NCBI GenBank assembly: GCA_002471275.1
Contig: DKPQ01000014.1
Coordinates: 461-64,460 of the forward strand
Reading direction: 5' to 3'
Length of the DNA: 64,000 nt
From: Flammeovirgaceae bacterium UBA7330
GTDB lineage: Bacteria > Bacteroidota > Bacteroidia > Cytophagales > Cyclobacteriaceae
Part shown: in pieces, positions 35,679-45,313 of the stretch
How positions within the stretch are numbered: position 1 is the stretch's first letter
Layout: every line of letters begins with the position of its first letter
The notes under the pieces: model-generated
Seen by the model: the letters and a program-made list of their open reading frames with translations, nothing else
Told to the model about the DNA's origin: nothing
Database searches by the model: none
Position numbers and translations under genes: made by a program

Positions 35679-36437
35679 TTATATTCCCAATGCCTGTCCG
35701 CCACCAATTTGTATGGTCTCAGCTGTGATAAAAGAGGCATCTTTACTAGCCAGGAATGACACAACAGATGCCACTTCTTCAGGCTCACCCAGTCTACCGA
35801 GCAAAATGCTATTCTTCCATGAAGCAAATACCTCCGGCTTGGTTTCTTTGATCTGTGCATGGAATGGTGTATCAATGGTACCGGGAGACACTGCATTTAC
35901 CCTGATACCATATTCAGCTAAATCCTTTGCCAATGCTCTCGTGATGGCATGAACGCCGGCTTTGGAGGTACCATAGATCCCTGCACCAGGTCCTCCGGCA
36001 TTCCAACCTGCATTTGATGTGTAGTTTATGATTGTTGCATCTTCTCCCTTCTTCAGGTAAGGAATGGCAGCTCTTGATGTAAAAAATACTGAATCCAGGT
36101 TTAGTGCCATGACAAATCGGTAAAATTCCGTAGTCATTTCCTCAAACCTTGACCTACCACCCAGCCCGCCGGCATTGTTTACCAGCACATCGATTCTACC
36201 GTATTTTTCTCCAATGGCTTTAATGTTGGCTGTTACTTCATCTTCTTTTGTCACATCAAAGCCATAATATTCAGCTTTAATCCCATCTTTAGTCAGCTCT
36301 TTTACTCGCTGCTTTCCAACTTCATCTTCTATCCCATTTAAAATAACTGTGTAACCATCTTTACCTAATCTCTTAGCAACTGCGAAACCAATTCCTCCAG
36401 TTGCACCTGTAACTATCGCTATTTTATTCTCTGACAT
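35679..36437 (-). CDS. SDR oxidoreductase, candidate DEH reductase
   Basis: 252 residues with the cofactor motif TGATGGIGFAV (about 10-20), NNAGG, and the catalytic YGTSK (about 162-166). It is related to but clearly distinct from the SDR encoded 22 bases downstream. The region after the second strand (LNGIEDEVGKQ) lacks the Arg/Lys pair seen in NADPH enzymes, which could mean NADH use. It fits the reduction of DEH to KDG between KdgF and KdgK. Which of the two SDRs performs that step cannot be decided from the sequence. Confidence 0.88.
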   Translation of the reverse strand: MSENKIAIVTGATGGIGFAVAKRLGKDGYTVILNGIEDEVGKQRVKELTKDGIKAEYYGFDVTKEDEVTANIKAIGEKYGRIDVLVNNAGGLGGRSRFEEMTTEFYRFVMALNLDSVFFTSRAAIPYLKKGEDATIINYTSNAGWNAGGPGAGIYGTSKAGVHAITRALAKDLAEYGIRVNAVSPGTIDTPFHAQIKETKPEVFASWKNSILLGRLGEPEEVASVVSFLASKDASFITAETIQIGGGQALGI

Positions 36438-36476
36438 TTTTCTACTTTTTTATTTACTCGTTTTATAATTTAATTC

Positions 36477-37739
36477 TTAACCAATTGGCTTTATTTCCTT
36501 CGCAAAAAACAGGATAGACAAATAACACAGCGGGACAAACACTGCGATCATGACAAAAACCGGAGTATATGAATAGGTCTCTGTAATTACAGGGACCAAA
36601 AAATTCATAATGATCACTGAGAAAATCCCTACGGTACCTCCTAATCCAGCCAATGATCCAACCGACTTCCCACTAAACAAATCACTCGGAATGGTCTGGA
36701 TGTTGGAAATCACAAACTGGAAGCCATACAGCACAAAAGCCACAATCACCACAAACTTCAAAGGCGTATTTGCATACAAAATGGTAGCAATAAGACCTAA
36801 AAACATGATCACACATCCAGTCAATACCGTTTTCTTTCTTGCCTTGTCTACCGATGCTCCGCCGATCATGAGTTTTCCTGAAAAGTATCCACCACTCAAA
36901 CTACCCAAAGCTGCACCCACATATGGCACCCAGGCAAAAAAGCCTATCTCCTTTACGTTGAACCCATAAACATCGGCCAGGTAGATCGGCATCCAACCCA
37001 CAAAAAGCCACCAGATGGGTTCTATAAAAAACCTGGAGACAAGAACCGCCCATGATTCCTTATGAGATACGATAGCCGACATACTTAAGCCAGGCTTCTT
37101 GGCGTCCTCGTCCTTCTCCTCGATACCTGCCAGGATATGCTTTTTCTCTTCCTCACTGATCCATGGATGTTTGGATGGAACCGCCTTATTGATGATAAAC
37201 CAGGGAATTACCCATAGTAAGCCCAAAAGACCTAAGAGGACAAATGTCATTTTCCATCCAATGGCCAGCCAAACAATGGCAATCACCGGAGGTGCCACAA
37301 TAGAACCCATAGCTGCTCCGGAATTGAAAATACCCTGAGCGAGGGCACGTTCTTTTACAGGAAACCACTCTGCATTGCTTTTTACAGCTCCCGGCCAGTT
37401 TCCTGCTTCGCCTAAGCCTAACAACACACGGAAAACACTGAAGGAAAGCACTCCCCTTGCAAAGGCATGTAAAGCAGTGGCGATTCCCCAAACAGTGATA
37501 GAGACAATAAACCCAAACCTGGTACCTATCTTGTCAAACATTTTACCAGATAGTGATTGACCCACTGCATAGGCAACTAAGAAAACATTCAGAATGAGCG
37601 CATAGTCATTTTTGTCCATGCCCAGGTCCTCCGAAATGTCCGGCCACATAATAGCCAATGCAGAACGGTCTATATAATTGATGATGGTTGCCAGACATAC
37701 AAGTCCTATTATCCACCATCTGAGTCCTTTCATTTTCAT
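36477..37739 (-). CDS. MFS hexuronate-type permease (ExuT-like)
   Basis: 420 residues with 12 predicted helices of the anion:cation symporter branch. Typical motifs are INYIDRSALAIMWPDI in helix 1, GKMFDKIGTRFGF after helix 2, and LGLGEAGNWPGAVKSNAEWFPVKERA in helix 4. ExuT-type carriers take up hexuronates. Here the natural cargo is the unsaturated uronate or DEH released by PL17/PL15 in the periplasm. The position between KdgF and the SDR pair supports this. The start can be 37739 or the next ATG two codons in. Confidence 0.92.
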   Translation of the reverse strand: MKMKGLRWWIIGLVCLATIINYIDRSALAIMWPDISEDLGMDKNDYALILNVFLVAYAVGQSLSGKMFDKIGTRFGFIVSITVWGIATALHAFARGVLSFSVFRVLLGLGEAGNWPGAVKSNAEWFPVKERALAQGIFNSGAAMGSIVAPPVIAIVWLAIGWKMTFVLLGLLGLLWVIPWFIINKAVPSKHPWISEEEKKHILAGIEEKDEDAKKPGLSMSAIVSHKESWAVLVSRFFIEPIWWLFVGWMPIYLADVYGFNVKEIGFFAWVPYVGAALGSLSGGYFSGKLMIGGASVDKARKKTVLTGCVIMFLGLIATILYANTPLKFVVIVAFVLYGFQFVISNIQTIPSDLFSGKSVGSLAGLGGTVGIFSVIIMNFLVPVITETYSYTPVFVMIAVFVPLCYLSILFFAKEIKPIG

Positions 37740-37779
37740 AATATCACAGGTTTAGATTGATTGAATATCAAATACAATG

Positions 37780-38154
37780 TTATTTTTTACCAAAGTATGA
37801 CACGCCTGAGCCGTCTAAAAAGTCCTCACGAACCGGACTGAAGACATCAATAAGCTTTCCGGATTTCAGGCACTTGGCGCTGTGTAACAGATTGGGCTCG
37901 ATATAGACACCATCCCCGGCTTTCACAATTTGCTTTACACCATCAATGGTGAACTCAAATTCACCTTCAGCGCAATAGGTAGTCTGGGTATGAAAATGCT
38001 GATGAGGTGATCCCAGGGCACCCTCCTCAAATTTTACCAGCACCATCATGATCTGGTTGTCGTATCCTAAAAACTTCCTGGAAACTCCGCCTCCCAGGTC
38101 TTCCCATTCCATCTTATCTGTGAGTATGTACTTCTCGCTGTTTCTCTTCATCAT
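37780..38154 (-). CDS. kdgF: KdgF-type cupin (unsaturated uronate ring opening)
   Basis: 124 residues, a single cupin. Metal ligands are visible as HQHFHTQ (about 51-57) and the late His in EPNLLHSAK (about 91). KdgF converts the unsaturated monouronate released by lyases into the open-chain DEH, speeding a slow spontaneous step. No signal peptide is present, so it works in the cytosol. It lies 15 bases from the PL17 gene, which makes its substrate, and next to the MFS importer. Start is the first of two adjacent ATG codons. Confidence 0.92.
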   Translation of the reverse strand: MMKRNSEKYILTDKMEWEDLGGGVSRKFLGYDNQIMMVLVKFEEGALGSPHQHFHTQTTYCAEGEFEFTIDGVKQIVKAGDGVYIEPNLLHSAKCLKSGKLIDVFSPVREDFLDGSGVSYFGKK

Positions 38155-38169
38155 TGAATATTTATATTT

Positions 38170-40410
38170 CTAATTGGTAATTTTTCTAAAGTCATAAACT
38201 CCTTTCCAGGTCAGCTCCACACCATCACTGATGGTGTGACTGGAAGATCCCTCTTTATCGTTTTGCGAAAATGCAAACTGATATTTTTTTCCTGATTTCA
38301 ACTCAAATCGAATGGCTACATAATCTGCCGATTCATGTAATATCTCCACATCTGCAATGGAGGTGAAGGAATTGATTGGAATTTCGTCTGAATAGCTGTA
38401 TCGTCCATGTATCTCATACAGGCTGGCAAAAGTAGTATTGCCAGCGGTTCTTCGAAGTATGAGCCCAGGATCCCTGCGGAGGTTGAAATTGGGATCGTTG
38501 GCACCAATTCTTGTGAGCAACAACTGATCTCCTTGTCGAGCGACAGAAGTCACCGTGTAAAACTTCATTTTATTGAACCAGGTCATGCTAAAGACGTCTC
38601 CCTTCAGCTCAGTTTGCGCCTCTACCCATAGATGCTGATATCCATCATGCATGCCCATGGGAGTGAGGTCCTTATTTACTATAAATTCTTCATTGGACGA
38701 CATGAGCTCCCCCTTGTAGTAAAGCGGCATATCATATCTGGTCCCTTTCGGAGCCCGAACTGTGAAAAGGTCTATCACTAGCGGGTTTTCCAATTCATCA
38801 ACCTTCACCACCGCCATCGTGCGTTGCATAGGAATGCCTTCATAAGCATTCAATTCCTTTGCGCTGACAACCTGGACGTGATCTCCTGCCATGAAATAGT
38901 AAGGTGTACCTGATGTCTTATCGGCATCTCTTACGCTACCATCAAAATGAGAATCTTTGTCAATTACCAGCGTGTTGTGGGCAACAGTTTGCTTTGCCCA
39001 GGAATTATTTTCTTTCAGATAGCCTCCTCCGTCTTTGTGTTCTATATTGACCCATCTGGCTGCCCCGTAATCCTGGATCACCTCATCGGCCCCATTGTAA
39101 AGCAGGAAACCCAACCGATCGAAATGGCCATGACCCATGCCATGTTTTGCATACTTCATCACGAGTGTCAGGTCATTGGTTCTGATAATCCCAATGGCAC
39201 CTTCATCACCATTGGCCCCATCTCTCAATTCCATGCTTTTGTACTTGTAGGGCTCCGCTTTACCGTCGGCAATGGCTTTGGCAGCATCCAGTCCGGAATC
39301 ATTGAGTGGAACACGATCCTGACTCTCCACAATTGAAAGTAGCTGAGGGTCATTCCCTCCATAGTGATAGGCCATGCTAACTGCATTGACCAGCTCCCGG
39401 GACTTCAAAGACATGCCCTTTTGTGCATCATTGATTGGGAAAAACTCTCCAGCCGCATTCGTTTGATTGATCAAGGCATCTACCGCTTTGATAAGGAGCC
39501 CATCTCTGTAATTCAAAATTTCAAGTTCAGGCATCTTATTGGCGAGACCCTCTGCAAAAATCAGGAAAGGGTAAATGGCATATCGTTGATAGTATGGACC
39601 CTCTGTGTAATATCCGTCCGGGGAGAATGAATGATCTATCTGCGCTAAGAACCCTGCTTCTTTTTGCCCCTCCAATTGAATGTCACCCCCATCATTGTCC
39701 TTTACTATGTCTCCTGGCACCTGGATGTCCAACCCATACAATGCCCAATCAACGAGCTCTTCATCGCCCATCACCAAACCAATCATGCCAACTGCTGCAT
39801 TTCCCCAGGTACTGTGATTGTGGATCCGATTGAAGAATTGTGGATTTTCAACGGAGATATATTCCGCATAAGGTCTGAACAATTCCTTATTCAGCTTAGC
39901 CGTTGTTTCTTTATCAAGCCAGTCATAAATACAATCATAAGCCTGACTCGTATAAACCAGCCAATTTGCATCGTTTAGACATTGCCAAAAAATTTTACCT
40001 CTTGCATATGACCGCTCTGCCGGGTGCTTGCCGATGGTTGGCCACATCTTAGCATATGCCAGAAGCATGTCCCGGATATATATAGCATATTTTTCTTCCC
40101 CGGTGATTTGAAAAAGTACACCAGCCTTTTGCATAGTGAAGAAATTAGCCTTGTGACGTTCATGGGTATACCCACCAGCTAGGTCCTTTGGAACAGGGAC
40201 ATCAATTCCTGCTTCAATCTCAGTATCTACCTGTGTGCGGACCTCCTCAAGGGACTGATCAAATAAAGGGATTTTACCCAAATTAGATCTTATCGACCGA
40301 ACACCATCCATGGTCAGAACAAGGTTCGGGTGTGCCGCTGTATTAGACTGATCCTGCTCCTTGCAGGAGAACATCAGACAAATGATTAATATGATTGGGG
40401 CTAGTTTCAT
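38170..40410 (-). CDS. PL17 oligoalginate lyase lipoprotein
   Basis: 746 residues with a lipobox (ICLMFSC, Cys about 16). The N-terminal alpha-toroid (Alg_lyase fold, about 30-380) holds NRIHNHSTWGN (Asn198, His199) and the tyrosine-rich TEGPYYQRYAIYPF (about 269-282). The C-terminal half is the heparinase II/III sandwich with HGMGHGHFDRLGF and QTVAHNTLVID. PL17 enzymes release unsaturated monosaccharide from alginate oligomers. The start overlaps the stop of the PL6 gene (ATGA, 40407-40410), so the two are translationally coupled. The membrane side it faces cannot be read directly; periplasmic action is usual. Confidence 0.95.
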   Translation of the reverse strand: MKLAPIILIICLMFSCKEQDQSNTAAHPNLVLTMDGVRSIRSNLGKIPLFDQSLEEVRTQVDTEIEAGIDVPVPKDLAGGYTHERHKANFFTMQKAGVLFQITGEEKYAIYIRDMLLAYAKMWPTIGKHPAERSYARGKIFWQCLNDANWLVYTSQAYDCIYDWLDKETTAKLNKELFRPYAEYISVENPQFFNRIHNHSTWGNAAVGMIGLVMGDEELVDWALYGLDIQVPGDIVKDNDGGDIQLEGQKEAGFLAQIDHSFSPDGYYTEGPYYQRYAIYPFLIFAEGLANKMPELEILNYRDGLLIKAVDALINQTNAAGEFFPINDAQKGMSLKSRELVNAVSMAYHYGGNDPQLLSIVESQDRVPLNDSGLDAAKAIADGKAEPYKYKSMELRDGANGDEGAIGIIRTNDLTLVMKYAKHGMGHGHFDRLGFLLYNGADEVIQDYGAARWVNIEHKDGGGYLKENNSWAKQTVAHNTLVIDKDSHFDGSVRDADKTSGTPYYFMAGDHVQVVSAKELNAYEGIPMQRTMAVVKVDELENPLVIDLFTVRAPKGTRYDMPLYYKGELMSSNEEFIVNKDLTPMGMHDGYQHLWVEAQTELKGDVFSMTWFNKMKFYTVTSVARQGDQLLLTRIGANDPNFNLRRDPGLILRRTAGNTTFASLYEIHGRYSYSDEIPINSFTSIADVEILHESADYVAIRFELKSGKKYQFAFSQNDKEGSSSHTISDGVELTWKGVYDFRKITN

Positions 40411-42674
40411 TGGTTAATGATGTTTTCAGCTAGATAGGGCTCTCCATTTGTTTTTAGACCTTTGGAATTGATAAAGGTGATGTTGGAGAGTTGGGTAATT
40501 GGTTCTCCATTTGTCATAAAGAGGTCGAACTTTTCACTTTTGATCACTTTCACATTATCCACAATTAGTTTTTGCACTCCATGGAATCTGAATGACGATC
40601 CTAGCTTGTTGCGGCTGCCCAGCCCACTACCAGTCACCTCAACTTCTGATATTTCCACAATGGGGCCAAAGGTACTTTCATCGGTCCCCCCGCGATAGAT
40701 GTTTGCAATTGCTCCCTGAACGTCTGTAAAGGCAGATCCTGCTATCTTGAGATTTTCTACATTATAAATACCCCGATCCTCAGTCTCCATGTCAAGAGAA
40801 ATGATGTGTCCAGTGATATTGCTGATGCTGGTATTGAGGATCTGAATAGAATCGGCAAATGTGTCTTTATATGCCTTTAAGAAGTCAAAAGAATGATTCT
40901 TATCCAGGTCCTTCACTTCACAATCTTCCACTACCAGCGCGTAGTTTGTATTCATTGAATACTTGCTTGTGCTGATCACATTATTACCTACATAGTCTGG
41001 AGATTCGGCTCCGTCAAATCTAATGTTTTTAAACTGGAGGGCTCCTCCGTTTTCAATCTTGAAGAACGTTTGCTTTTCGGAAAGAATGGTTGCCTTATCC
41101 CCCTCCGGTGTGATCACAGAAACGGGATGCTTAACGATGGCATATTTGGTCAGTAAGTATTCTCCGCCATTTTCCAACTTAAGTATAGATCCGGGTTGAG
41201 AGGCTTCCAAAGCCTCGATTAATGTATTTGTTCCGGCTGGTACTTCGATGGTCTGGCTACTCCCAAAAGAAATGGTTTCATCAGATTTTGGAAAATAAGC
41301 AGCACCTACTTCCTCTTTGGTGACAGGAAGCGCAACTTCCCCAAAATCAATACTTTCCAATAGGTCATCCGAAGGAACCAGCAAGCCATTCTTATTTTCC
41401 TCCAGGGATGTGCTGGTATAAGAAAAGCCTTGCTCAAAAGGACGCTTTGTTCCCTTGCTCATCACATTTCCTGCAAACTCAATTCCGGATACATCATCAT
41501 AAATTGTAAAGGGCTCCGGATTGGTAGTGCCCAGTATCAGGTTGTTGGTGAAAGACGATCCTACAGGCACGGCAGAACGCTCTTCATCACTTCCGGCACA
41601 TAGCTGGATGTAATCCGAATTAATCACCAGGTTGTTTTGCATGTGAGAATCCACTACCTGATTGTAGCGATTAATCGGGGAGTTCGGTACTCCATTCATG
41701 ATTACCAGCGCACCTCGAAACCGGTATCCTGTCAACCCATAGAGATAGTTTTTCCTCACTGTTTGATATTCATTGATGATCCGAACACCACCCGTATTGG
41801 GTTTCCTGTTTCCAAGGAAATAATTGTTTTCTACCAGGGTATGATGCCCGTGACGCATGGTCAACGTGCCCTGGCATTCAAAGAATACGTTGTCACGAAA
41901 TTCATTGCCGCATGATTTATTGGATATGATTTCATGCTCTCCATTGGTACGGTCAAAGTAATTGCCTCTCACAATGGTATTGGAATATGTTCTGGAATAG
42001 TGACTGGTACCTATTCTGAAGGTCTCGCCTCCATTGGAACCAAGTATCTGGCGTGGCCCGAAATAGTTGTATTCTACAATATGATTGTTCTCCCTGCTCT
42101 CCTCTGTATTTAACCGGATGGCCATGGTCACCCCAAGGTTGCGTTTTCCTATCAGGCTGTTGTGATCAAACCGGTTGTTTTTTCCATACATCAACACCCA
42201 GAAATCTGACTCAAATCGCTCTGGGTTGCTAAAATCTTTGATGACACAGTTGGTCACCCTACAATTATTGGCTAATTCATCGCTGCTGGTTCTAAAAGAA
42301 ATGACGGTGCTGGTGGGCGTATAACCATTCTGAAATACCAGGCCTGAAACCACTAGATACTCACCGGATAATTCGAGGTAGGATTGACCTTCGATGAGGA
42401 CTTTTCCGGGATCTTCGGCAGTCAACGTAATGGGTTTGTCGGCGTTTCCAAAACCTTTGAAAACGATCTCGGTGTCTTTCCATACTCCGTTTGCCAGGAT
42501 GATGGTTTCACCAGGTTGAGCAGTAGAAATAGCTTGATTTAATTCCTCCTGATTGCCTACTATTTTACCTGATTGATTATTACAAGAGACCCCAAAAACA
42601 ACCAGAACCATCATGATAATCATCATGGATCTATGCAGGAATGAATGATAGGCGAAGAAGCTTGATTGGATCAT
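40407..42674 (-). CDS. PL6 alginate lyase lipoprotein with two beta-helix domains
   Basis: 755 residues from the ATG at 42674; a frame extends to 42791 but crosses a terminator hairpin, and an alternative start at 42626 also exists. The lipobox is VLVVFGVSC. The first beta-helix (about 40-400) is the PL6 catalytic domain with EHEIISNKSCGNEFRDN and TLTMRHGHHTLVENNYF, giving the conserved Lys and Arg. A second beta-helix (about 470-755, e.g. LRFKN-type repeats) is typical of two-domain PL6 enzymes. It cleaves alginate at the cell envelope, complementing the type IX-secreted PL6 at 26-28 kb. It overlaps the PL17 gene by 4 bases. Confidence 0.93.
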   Translation of the reverse strand: MIQSSFFAYHSFLHRSMMIIMMVLVVFGVSCNNQSGKIVGNQEELNQAISTAQPGETIILANGVWKDTEIVFKGFGNADKPITLTAEDPGKVLIEGQSYLELSGEYLVVSGLVFQNGYTPTSTVISFRTSSDELANNCRVTNCVIKDFSNPERFESDFWVLMYGKNNRFDHNSLIGKRNLGVTMAIRLNTEESRENNHIVEYNYFGPRQILGSNGGETFRIGTSHYSRTYSNTIVRGNYFDRTNGEHEIISNKSCGNEFRDNVFFECQGTLTMRHGHHTLVENNYFLGNRKPNTGGVRIINEYQTVRKNYLYGLTGYRFRGALVIMNGVPNSPINRYNQVVDSHMQNNLVINSDYIQLCAGSDEERSAVPVGSSFTNNLILGTTNPEPFTIYDDVSGIEFAGNVMSKGTKRPFEQGFSYTSTSLEENKNGLLVPSDDLLESIDFGEVALPVTKEEVGAAYFPKSDETISFGSSQTIEVPAGTNTLIEALEASQPGSILKLENGGEYLLTKYAIVKHPVSVITPEGDKATILSEKQTFFKIENGGALQFKNIRFDGAESPDYVGNNVISTSKYSMNTNYALVVEDCEVKDLDKNHSFDFLKAYKDTFADSIQILNTSISNITGHIISLDMETEDRGIYNVENLKIAGSAFTDVQGAIANIYRGGTDESTFGPIVEISEVEVTGSGLGSRNKLGSSFRFHGVQKLIVDNVKVIKSEKFDLFMTNGEPITQLSNITFINSKGLKTNGEPYLAENIINQ

Positions 42675-42728
42675 TAAGTTTTTATCTTTTATGGTTTGGT
42701 CTATGTATTTAGTCTTTAAAAACGATTG

Positions 42729-42762
42729 AAAAATATTACCCGGGCCCCTCTGCCCGGGTAAT
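42729..42762 (-). terminator. Intrinsic terminator inside the alginate locus
   Basis: A perfect 11-bp stem ATTACCCGGGC / GCCCGGGTAAT (42735-42745 with 42752-42762) and a 6-base loop are followed on the minus strand by ATTTTT. It sits after susC-susD and the two binding-protein genes and before the PL6 gene. It may let fewer transcripts pass into the enzyme genes, or stabilise the 3' end of the surface-protein mRNA. Confidence 0.8.
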
Positions 42763-42792
42763 GCTCCTGATATTGAGGTTACCTCAATCAAA

Positions 42793-44256
42793 TCAGTTTA
42801 ACAAAACTTTCACATTGTCTATGTAAGCATCTGCTGGAGTTACTGCATAAAACATGATAGAAACTTCGCCGCTTGCAGGTGTTGTAAAAGGAATTGAAAC
42901 AACCGTACCAACACCGCCTACAGTATCTGAGAATTTTCCTTCAGCCACAAAACCTTCGTGAAATCCTAAATTGTTAGCACCTAGCTCACCAACTGCATCA
43001 GCACCGTCAACATAAAAGCCATCCATAATCAATCCAACCACTCTTCTGCCTCCAATAGGATCATTACCACTGTCATCTTTTATCGCATATTGATACTGTA
43101 AGAGATAATTGGTATTGGGAGTTAAAGTGAGTTCCTGGTATGCATACCTGGAGTCAGGACTTCTGAATTCTCCACCAGATTGACTTGAGCTCCATTTTGC
43201 GCCTGCCGTTTTACTTCCAGTGTCATTTCCATCATAATCTAAATTAGATCCATCTGAACTGGAGCCATAAGGATTGGTGGTTCCACCTGTAAAAATGGGG
43301 AACTTCCACATCTCCTGACCATCTTCAAAGTCACCATTTAGAATCACTGAAGTAGGATCTTTGTACAAGTAAACATTGTCTAAAGAAATCGTTGCATGAT
43401 CCTTTGCGGTTCCGCCAGTCCCAAGCTCAAACTTGATTTGGTCAATGGCAGTAACTGCGGCTGAAAAGTCAGTAGCCAGGTCGAAATCAAAGCCAACCCA
43501 TTCTCCATCTGTCAGTGTTAAACCATCCACTACATAAGACTGTGAGGCGCCACTATTAACAAGTGTCACTTTCAGTACATCAACCCCCTCTGCAAAATCG
43601 GCATGCACATCAAAATGAATGTTAGTAGCTGCGACTCCATCCAGAAAAGCATTGGCTGTTTCAATCGTTCCAACTGAAAGCACACCAGGTGTACTTCCCA
43701 ACCTTGAAAACTGAACTACATCATTTCCACCAACAGATACCACCGTACCACCTGCTGCATCCTCCCCATGTTCCCAGGAGTAGGTGTCACCGCCAAACTC
43801 AAAGCCGTCACTAAAGAGTGCAAATACATTAGCATCCCTTAATGTTGGTGATGCAGGTACAGTACTTATTGATGGTACTACCGTATGAGTAACAACAATG
43901 TCTTCTGCCATTGTAACGTCTGCGAGACCGGCGCTAGATTTTGCCGTTACTGTTATCGTGTACGAAACTTGTGCTACTTCATTAGGATAATCATAAGAAG
44001 CAGCGTTTCCTTGTCCTTCAATGGTTATGACATCCGAATCGCTATTTGGATCTCCAAAATCAACCACATAAGAGGAAGCTCCAATAGACAATGGCTTAAC
44101 TGTAATGATCGTGCCATCTCCTCCCGCCGTCGCTGAAAAGCTTGATAAAGTGATCTCTGAAAGACCGGTAGGGTTCGGAGTCTCATCCTCCTTACAAGAA
44201 ACAACGAGGATCGCAATCAGCAAAACGCCAATTCCTTTATTTATATAATTCATCAT
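42793..44256 (-). CDS. Surface glycan-binding lipoprotein (PKD-like, SusE/F position)
   Basis: 487 residues. The lipobox is AILVVSC (Cys about 21). A PKD-like beta domain follows (about 30-125, YVVDFGDPNSDS), then a middle beta-sandwich (about 135-310) and a C-terminal carbohydrate-binding-like domain (about 315-487) starting NGDFEDGQEMWKFPIF and ending DAYIDNVKVLLN. The C-terminal domain is shared with the next upstream gene. Location directly after SusD is the SusE/SusF position, so it probably holds alginate at the cell surface. No catalytic motif is seen. Confidence 0.8.
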   Translation of the reverse strand: MMNYINKGIGVLLIAILVVSCKEDETPNPTGLSEITLSSFSATAGGDGTIITVKPLSIGASSYVVDFGDPNSDSDVITIEGQGNAASYDYPNEVAQVSYTITVTAKSSAGLADVTMAEDIVVTHTVVPSISTVPASPTLRDANVFALFSDGFEFGGDTYSWEHGEDAAGGTVVSVGGNDVVQFSRLGSTPGVLSVGTIETANAFLDGVAATNIHFDVHADFAEGVDVLKVTLVNSGASQSYVVDGLTLTDGEWVGFDFDLATDFSAAVTAIDQIKFELGTGGTAKDHATISLDNVYLYKDPTSVILNGDFEDGQEMWKFPIFTGGTTNPYGSSSDGSNLDYDGNDTGSKTAGAKWSSSQSGGEFRSPDSRYAYQELTLTPNTNYLLQYQYAIKDDSGNDPIGGRRVVGLIMDGFYVDGADAVGELGANNLGFHEGFVAEGKFSDTVGGVGTVVSIPFTTPASGEVSIMFYAVTPADAYIDNVKVLLN

Positions 44257-44294
44257 ATTAAATCTTTATTGTTCGTTAATATTACTCCTACCCA

Positions 44295-45296
44295 CTAGTC
44301 AGCCGGATATACTTTAACATTATCCACATAGACATCAACCGGTGTGATGGCCGAGAGCATTATTGAAACCAAACCAGACTCTGGGGCATCAAATTCTCCT
44401 GTAACAACTGTAAAGTTCCCTTTACCTTTTCTTTCCGACACTTCTATATGTAAAAGGCTGGTTCCTCCGCCACGGTCGGTTTGCTGATAGGCAGCCCAAC
44501 CATCATCATAGTGACCTTCAATAATATCGGCAATCACTATTCTTCCCTCAGGTGGATCAGTAGCAATGTCGTCCTTGATTGCATACTCAAATTCCAGGAT
44601 GTATTTAACCGTACGCTCTTCTGATGAAGGAGATACTACAAGTGGCTGGTATGCAACTCTTGTATTAGTACTTGCCAAACTTCCCACCGACCTGGATGCA
44701 TTCCATTTTGCTCCTCTGGTTTTAGAGCCATTGTCAGTTCCATCATAGAGATTATTGGATCCGTCAGAACTTGACTCAAAACCATTGTTATTCCATCCAT
44801 TAGAAAATGAAATTTTCCAGTTGTTACTTCCATCTTCAAAATCTCCATTCAGCACTGTTACCGGAAGTGGTACGAATTCATCTATTACCTCTACCTCGAT
44901 CTCCACGGTATGCGATGCTTCATTTGCGTCCAGTGCCGTCAATTTCACCAGGTAAGTACCCTCACCAGCTTCAAACTTTGCATAAGGTTCAAAAGCGGTC
45001 GTGGTAGACTCAGTATTACATACCAATACTCCCTCTACCATTTCACACACCGAAGCGTTGCCACCGAAGTCCCATATGTAGTGGGTAGCTTCTCTGGACA
45101 AATTGGAAAACGACAGAATTCTAAAATCCTCTGCAGTGGGGATGTAAGAAAAATCTGCTGTAGGAGGCGTTGCGTCAGGTATACTTCCCGACTCCGGTAA
45201 TTCAGGTCTTAACTCACAGTTAGTAATAAAACTTACTGTGAAAACTGTCAAGAGTAACCCTAACCCTTTGCTAAATATTTTCATCTTATTTTTCAT
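44295..45296 (-). CDS. Surface glycan-binding lipoprotein, smaller relative
   Basis: 333 residues with a lipobox (VSFITNC, Cys about 27). A PKD domain (about 50-140) contains FSNLSREATHYIWDFGG and VKLTALDANEASHTVEIEV. A C-terminal domain (about 148-333) begins NGDFEDGSNNWKISF and ends VDVYVDNVKVYPAD, homologous to the end of its downstream neighbour. Both keep the phrases SSSDGSN, DGTDNGSKT/DTGSKT, GAKW and YAIKDD. Likely an alginate-binding surface protein. It starts 18 bases after susD. Confidence 0.8.
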   Translation of the reverse strand: MKNKMKIFSKGLGLLLTVFTVSFITNCELRPELPESGSIPDATPPTADFSYIPTAEDFRILSFSNLSREATHYIWDFGGNASVCEMVEGVLVCNTESTTTAFEPYAKFEAGEGTYLVKLTALDANEASHTVEIEVEVIDEFVPLPVTVLNGDFEDGSNNWKISFSNGWNNNGFESSSDGSNNLYDGTDNGSKTRGAKWNASRSVGSLASTNTRVAYQPLVVSPSSEERTVKYILEFEYAIKDDIATDPPEGRIVIADIIEGHYDDGWAAYQQTDRGGGTSLLHIEVSERKGKGNFTVVTGEFDAPESGLVSIMLSAITPVDVYVDNVKVYPAD

Positions 45297-45313
45297 AACT
45301 CTTAACTTTAATT

